Source of the DNA: Phyto melanocephala
Taxonomy: Eukaryota; Arthropoda; Insecta; Diptera; Rhinophoridae
Length of the DNA stretch: 64,000 nucleotides
Reading direction: 5' to 3'
Assembly (NCBI GenBank): GCA_941918925.1
Contig: OW799233.1
Coordinates: 178,033,235 to 178,097,234 of the forward strand
A program made the position numbers and the translations under genes. Numbering within the stretch: position 1 is the stretch's first letter; every line of letters starts with the position of its first letter. The notes under the pieces are model-generated. The model was not told the DNA's origin. It did not search any database and worked only from the letters and a program-made list of their open reading frames with translations. Shown here piece by piece: positions 58,671-64,000 of the stretch.

Positions 58671-59038
58671 ACTCATTAGCAAAAACAACTTTGACACGCC
58701 TACTATAACGCCCACTTTTCACATTATTTACCGTTAATGAAACTTAAAAGCTCATAAAACCGCCAAAATTAGAGGTATGATAATCAAATTTGCTGCGTAT
58801 ATTCTTCTAATCAATGTTATTGTTGTGCCAAAAAGTTAACGCCTACCTCCCATATAACGGTTTATCTTAAATTCATGTAATTTCTCTATTGACAAAGTTG
58901 TTGGGAAAATAAAGGACTATACTGAAATATTTTAGTTGTATTTATTAGCAGAAACTTTATTGACACGCCTACTTTAACGCCCACTTTCATTGAAAGACTA
59001 CATTTACAAAAGCATTTTAGTAGCATATCGAAGTTATA

Positions 59039-59610
59039 AAGTGTGGTTAAATTTTAAGGACCGATGTTGAATTTAAATAAAACACAAATTATTTAAGAAA
59101 TTATTATCATTTCTTTTTGTTATTATAATATTTGTATGATTCAATTATGTATTTAACAAAATATCGGCCAAATGGCCCCCCATCCTTGGCGCCACTCCTC
59201 TATCTGATGGTCCAAGTTTTCAATGACAATGTTGTTGCTCAATTGTTGGGCATGATGATGAGGCGAGGTTGACTGCTCTTTTGCCACACCACTGCGATAA
59301 CAGCAATGTTTTCCGTTCAACATACTAACAAGGCATTTACAGATTTTCTAACACTTTATGCAGGCCTGTTTTGCAGAAATTTAAATATTTTTTACAATTC
59401 TCCAGATTGTGGACGAATTTGAACGATTATGTTGATCAAAAGAATTACGAAGTGCACAAAATGCATTTTGATTTGAACGCCCATTTTTTACAAAACCTGA
59501 ATAACTTTAAAGCGTTGCTCATTTGCGTGTTTTTCCACGGATCCAATTGAGTAAGTTTGAGAGTGAGAAATATCAAATAAAATACAGAAAACAAATTTAA
59601 AGACTAGGTG
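59039..59610. mobile_element. Nested TA element in family B helentron, right end missing
   Basis: Begins AAGTGTGGTTAAATTTTAAG after TA, the same junction as 33857 in the other copy, and matches it to 59610. The minus-strand frame of 33971-34159 is interrupted here. Confidence 0.78.
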
Positions 59611-59761
59611 AAAATATCTCCTAAAGAGATGATTTGTTGTATCAATTCGCCGTTGCATATACCTGTATTAATATACATTGGTTTAATTTATTAAACATTT
59701 TGGTTCTAAGTTACTTTGTGGCGCTGAATTCAAATTTGAACTCAGTTTGGTTTTCAATATA

Positions 59762-60020
59762 TCAACCCCAGTGCGCGAAATTATCGTATGTTACAAAATC
59801 AAAATTTTACAGGAAAGCGATTTTATTACTTTTAAATAAATAAAAACGTAAATAACACTGGTTCATGCGATAAAATGTACACAGTGTTATTTCCATAACT
59901 AAAACAGTTAACGCTATAATATTTTATCAGCAGATGGATTAATGGATGTAGAACCAATTTGCATAGAAAAGTCGATTTCTAAAAAACGTATCATACGATA
60001 ATTTCGCGCACAGGGGTCGA
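59762..60020. mobile_element. MITE with TA/TATA target duplication
   Basis: Ends TCAACCCCAGTGCGCGAAAT and the complement of TCGACCCCTGTGCGCGAAAT, continuing TATCGTATG. TATA lies on both sides (59758-59761, 60021-60024). An inner inverted pair AATAACACTG...CAGTGTTATT sits at 59850-59892. Confidence 0.82.
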
Positions 60021-60174
60021 TATACTGTTGTATAAAAAACAAAGAAAACTGCACCTTCCTATTTGGTAAAGTCAAAAAAAAAATCGTCCTTTAATCTACT
60101 AAATACCTGCAGTAATAATAAAGAAGTTGAGACTAAAATTTTTTTTCACATATTTAAAAAATAAACCAAATATG

Positions 60175-60430
60175 CCCATAATTTAGTTTATGTTTCTTAA
60201 CAACAGGAAACCTATTTTATTGAAATCAATGTCCAACTTTTGATTCTATTTTTAACTAACCCAAGCCTCATTAGAACAGGGATTATTTTATATCTATAAC
60301 AAATTTGACCAAAATCCATTCAGTAGTTTCTGAACCAATCGAGTTCTGGTAGACAGATAAACGGACAGAAAGTTCTAAAAAGTAATAAAATCAAAAAAAT
60401 ATATCTTTTATGTACAAATAGATATAGATT
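60175..60430 (+). repeat. Decayed interspersed repeat remnant
   Basis: AAATCCATTCAGTAGTTTCTG, AGACAGATAAACGGACAGAA is the type of phrase found near the ends of insect Helitron/LINE repeats. Ends not resolved. Confidence 0.4.
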
Positions 60431-60717
60431 AATTAACGGTAGTGCGTTTAGGTAAATATTGTAATATCCATGTATATAATATTATTCCTCCTGTCATGTT
60501 GTGTTTTGTTTATATCAGCAATGCTGTACCAATTTCGTACATGCGAAAAACAAGAAGAACGACTACATCAAAACGACTACTACTAAAGGCCTGTTGAGCA
60601 ATTACTGTTAAACTCACATACGGAAAACGAATAGGAAATAATACCAACGATGTAGTTCTAGAGCTCATTGCTTCTAAACCAGAAAAAAATTTTCTAAAAA
60701 AAAATGAATGCCCCGGT

Positions 60718-60840
60718 CAGTAGTGTGCTGGCATTGTGAGGGTTACGGGTTCAACTTCCGTCAGAAACTAAATGATCTAAATTTAAATATAATTTTTAAT
60801 TGCATTGTAATAAGAAATAAATAAATTAATAAATTTTCCT
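60718..60840 (+). mobile_element. tRNA-derived SINE, third copy
   Basis: GGTCAGTAGTGTGCTGGC, GGGTTACGGGTTCAACTTCC, GTCAGAAACT then AAATGATCT and an (ATAAA)-rich tail to about 60835. The head is shared with 51689 and 51945, the tail with 51945 only. The B box has decayed (TTCAACTTCC). Confidence 0.72.
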
Positions 60841-60849
60841 GAACACCTA

Positions 60850-63800
60850 AAAGTAAAAAATAGAACCCTAAAAAATCTAGAAGCAATTTTCAGTTGCTTC
60901 TATCCAAAATATATTTTGCTCTACCAGTTATGCTTTCTGAAGGATATTAATCCACAACCTTCTAACTAACACACTACAACCTTAACTAATTACACACATA
61001 ACAAGATCATTATGACATAAAATTTTAAAATTTTTTATCTTACTTTTTCCGCAGTACCTGTTGGGTGCTCCAAGTGGAATTAAAATTCTACAAAGTTATC
61101 ATGGCAATTCCTAACAATTTAACTTCCCTCGGAACACAGAACAATCACGATTGGTCTCAAAAAAAATGTTTAGTGATAGTAACAATCATTTAAATTCTAC
61201 TGATTTTTTTGCCAGAAACAATAAAAGAATTATTTGAAAAATATTAATAATTTTTTAAAAGAAAACTAAAAAATTTGTAGCATAGAAGACTTAAATTCTT
61301 ATTAACATTTAGTCTTTTGATTTCATTAAAAAATTATCTCTAAGTATTCCCTAGTTTACCCAAGTAAGACAAATCTCGTATTTTGAAAATGTTTAACACA
61401 AATATTACAAACATTTCTTTTTATCACTCAATTATCACTGGTAATAATTAAGCTTATTTTAAAAAATCACTTAAAGACAAACACAAAATAAATAACTAAT
61501 AACTAATAAACCATTCAAAGATATATGTATGTATGTGTGTATCTAATTTGTTTCAACTCTGGTTATATATTATTTACAAAAAGAAACAAGCTTGTAACAC
61601 AATATTACTGTAAGAGCAGACATACATATGTGACACCTGTTTATAATGGCTGACAGTTAAACAGAATCTATAATAAACATGTCAATGTACATATGTATCT
61701 GTGTATGTTTGTATGTATGTCTGCTTGTGTGTATGTAAAGAGCGCTTAAGGATTAAAAACATTAATTATAAACGAAAAGAAGAAGAAATAAAAACTGTGA
61801 ATCTATACACCTTATGAAAGATATTTCTACAACAACAACAAAAAAAGCAATTCTCTTTGTAGCACTTGTATCTTTGACTACACGTTGTTGTTAAACACCT
61901 TAAATTAACGACACCACAAACAAACTAACAAACACACATTAATTTTAATACTAGTTAAAAGGTTATTAATTACCCATCGTTCGAAAATATTGTATGGTAA
62001 AAGGAGAAGGTAATCTACTAACAAAAACTAACAATATTTACAACAACAACAACGAATACAATATAATATATCCCCATGCCTGTATGTTGTATAAATATGT
62101 TGTTCTGTTGTTCTCGCAATATTCAATTTATTTTATGAAAATACTCGTTATCTTTGTTTTATCACACACACTCTCCAACCGAAACGATATAAAAATAGAG
62201 ACAAATTTAATCTCCCGCTGTATAGTTTAGCACTCACATAAATTTGATAAAAAGCCTCTAATAAAACATCTACGAAAAATAAATATAATTTTAAATAAAT
62301 ACCAGCCAACAATCGATAATACAGTCATCCCTCCAGTTGCATACTGATTGGCTTAATCAGCTGTTGTACTACCTTATTAAGTTAAGCCCTGACTTGTGCT
62401 AGGCTTTTATAATTAAACAGGTCTTGAAGTATCTTTTTAGATAAGATAAGAAAAATTGTGCGCAAATATTTATTCTGTGATCTATGGACTTATATGTATA
62501 TGAGGAAAACTTCTAAGGGCGTCCCAAAATTTTCAATTTTTGTGCACTAGTGCTGCCAAGTAATAAAATTATTTTCAGCCCTGAAGCTCACGTTCCCTTA
62601 ATGACTTTGTTAAGTCCAAAGTCTCATCCGACAGTCCCATGCTACTCAGACGATATCTCAGCTACGTTTGATTGCCCCTACACTAACTAATTTTCAAAAT
62701 GTTGTCCTACCCAGTTTCAGAACCTCCTTTGATTTCTTAAGATTTGGTTCATACAACAGTGCGTTCGTCACGTTACCGACAGCAGTTTTTTGCCACTTTG
62801 TGATGTGTTTCTTCAACGCCCAAAATTTAAGTTAATTTTTGATCCTCGAAAAAAGTTAAGCATTCTCCAAGGTAATGGTATTTCAAAATTGTCTAATTTT
62901 TAATGAATATCGGCTTATTTGTTTCCGATTATGGCGTGATGGCTTGGTATCCAATTATCTCTAGATGATCACATTTTGCATGCGAAATTATCTTACTCTT
63001 ACATGCTCAGCATTCCGAGAATCAATGTCTTAATTTCAGTTTAATACGTTAATAAATAAATCGGAGCTTCGATATCAGTCTTCTCCATCCAGTTAATTCC
63101 TTCTCAGCCTGGAAAACAGTATTGTGATTTGGTACACGTCATATAAATCGATATCTTTTTAGTCACCAACCTTCGATACGTTCGTATTAAGATCGAAACA
63201 TTGAGTATTTCTTATCCTAAATACTTCATGCCTTTATCCCACCTCCGGTATGATGGTGATGTAGTTACCGCCCTCATATCTCGTTGTAATTTTGTCACAT
63301 GTTACCTCTGCGATATTTTTAGTCGGTACGATATAAACTTCTCTTTGGTATCTGGTTCTATGGACGCTTTTCATAGGTCTAGTATGGCCAAAAGCTGTTC
63401 AAAAACAACTAAATTATATACGACAAAAACGGCGACCATGTACATATAGGGATCTCTGTAAGTAATAAGTATCTTTGGAACATACTAAAGGCCAAATAAT
63501 GTTAAAACGAACTTAAAAGGTTTCACTGATGTCTATTCCCTCTACATTCATACGTAATATGTTATTTTGGTAATACGTTTGTACAATTTTATAAACAAAA
63601 CGCTGTTTAAAAACAAAAGACACAAGATCACATTAAATGAAAATGTCGTAAACTTGTACTAAAAGGCAGTTAAGAAAAAAAAAATGTTATAGAATAGCAG
63701 CATAAGATTAGGGGAAGGGGAGTTGAATGTATTTAGATTTCCAGCAGCGATCTTTATTATCTATTCACAAATTAAAGATTGTGAGGTGAAGCTACGAGTA

Positions 63801-64000
63801 TTTATAGATCACTGAAAAATATAGATAAAAAAAACCAACAAAAAAAATTGTAAACAAATACGCTAAACGGTGACCATCGATCTTTGTTTAAGCGTTGTTT
63901 TTCCTGGTTTTTGTTTTTTGTTTGTTTTGTAACCAAGTGTATGAGTGTATGCGTTGGCTGTTGGACACTGACGAACAATAGAGTGTCAATTAGTTAATGT
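60850..64000. other. Non-coding stretch, unidentified
   Basis: 61,000-62,300 is AT-rich with TATG and CAA tracts. About 62,560-63,450 has a more balanced composition and could be a decayed transposon, but no domain could be read in either strand with confidence; the 82-codon frame at 63201-63449 is unrecognised. Confidence 0.45.

Larger units (their letters stand above)
58051..59610 (+). mobile_element. DINE/INE-1-like helentron, family B, 3' truncated
   Basis: Same 5' end as 32460 (TATACCCGCCACC, TTTTGTCATTCCGTTTG). About 215 bp covering the CCGTCTG block is deleted at about 58157. The GCCACGCCCA tandem region and the nested TA element follow, and homology stops at 59610 before the nested right end and the 3' hairpin. 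Confidence 0.87.

Overview
This is 64 kb of AT-rich, non-coding nuclear DNA from an insect, most likely a calyptrate fly (blow fly or house fly type). The basis is the density of fly-type mobile elements: INE-1/DINE-like helentrons with paired TATACCC/GGGTATA ends and GCCACGCCCA boxes, Tc1/mariner-like, hAT and PIF/Harbinger-like elements, non-LTR retrotransposon debris, and many short CAA, CA and TATG tracts. No host protein-coding exon, rRNA or functional tRNA could be supported. All open frames are short (119 codons or fewer), and those carrying recognisable protein motifs are transposase, reverse transcriptase or RNase H fragments. The window is probably intergenic or lies inside one or more large introns.

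Layout. 1-10 kb: edge of a DINE-like element, two TWA-flanked MITEs (1730-2037, 2691-3219), a long AT/CAA-rich stretch, a complete small Helitron (6610-7233) and a TA-flanked MITE (9598-10027). 10-19 kb: a CR1/Jockey-type reverse transcriptase remnant (10140-10770), a DINE-like element holding a tRNA-like segment (10889-11694), a second DINE-like family interrupted by a MITE (15500-16826), then a dense run of foldback, MITE, Tc1-like and hAT-like pieces (16883-19010). 19-31 kb: simple-sequence DNA, LINE 3' fragments (21690-22240, 29600-30320), further MITEs and another DINE-like copy (24422-25400). 31-40 kb: a structurally complete but coding-defective hAT element with a perfect 8-bp target duplication (31115-32229), a full 2.16-kb DINE-like element carrying a nested TA-flanked element (32460-34619), a third DINE-like family copy (36800-37714), a 340-bp foldback and a second Helitron (38671-39479). 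40-50 kb: a MITE, a DDE-transposon remnant with both ends (41225-42087), a LINE remnant with reverse transcriptase and RNase H tail parts (43440-44960) and another transposase relic (49190-49930). 50-64 kb: tRNA-derived SINEs head to head (51689-52100), a Helitron 3' end, two more DINE-like copies with tRNA-like segments, a hAT-type transposase fragment (57107-57960), a second copy of the 2-kb DINE-like element with the same nested insertion (58051-59610), and a MITE (59762-60020).

How it fits together: elements nest repeatedly, so relative ages can be read. The nested TA element was already inside the 2-kb DINE-like unit before that unit spread, because both copies carry it at the same place. 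The 15.5-kb DINE-like copy was in place before a Harbinger-like MITE cut it. One tRNA-like/AT-rich segment sits in opposite orientations in two copies of the same DINE-like family. All family names come from reading motifs and ends by eye; no database search was possible.
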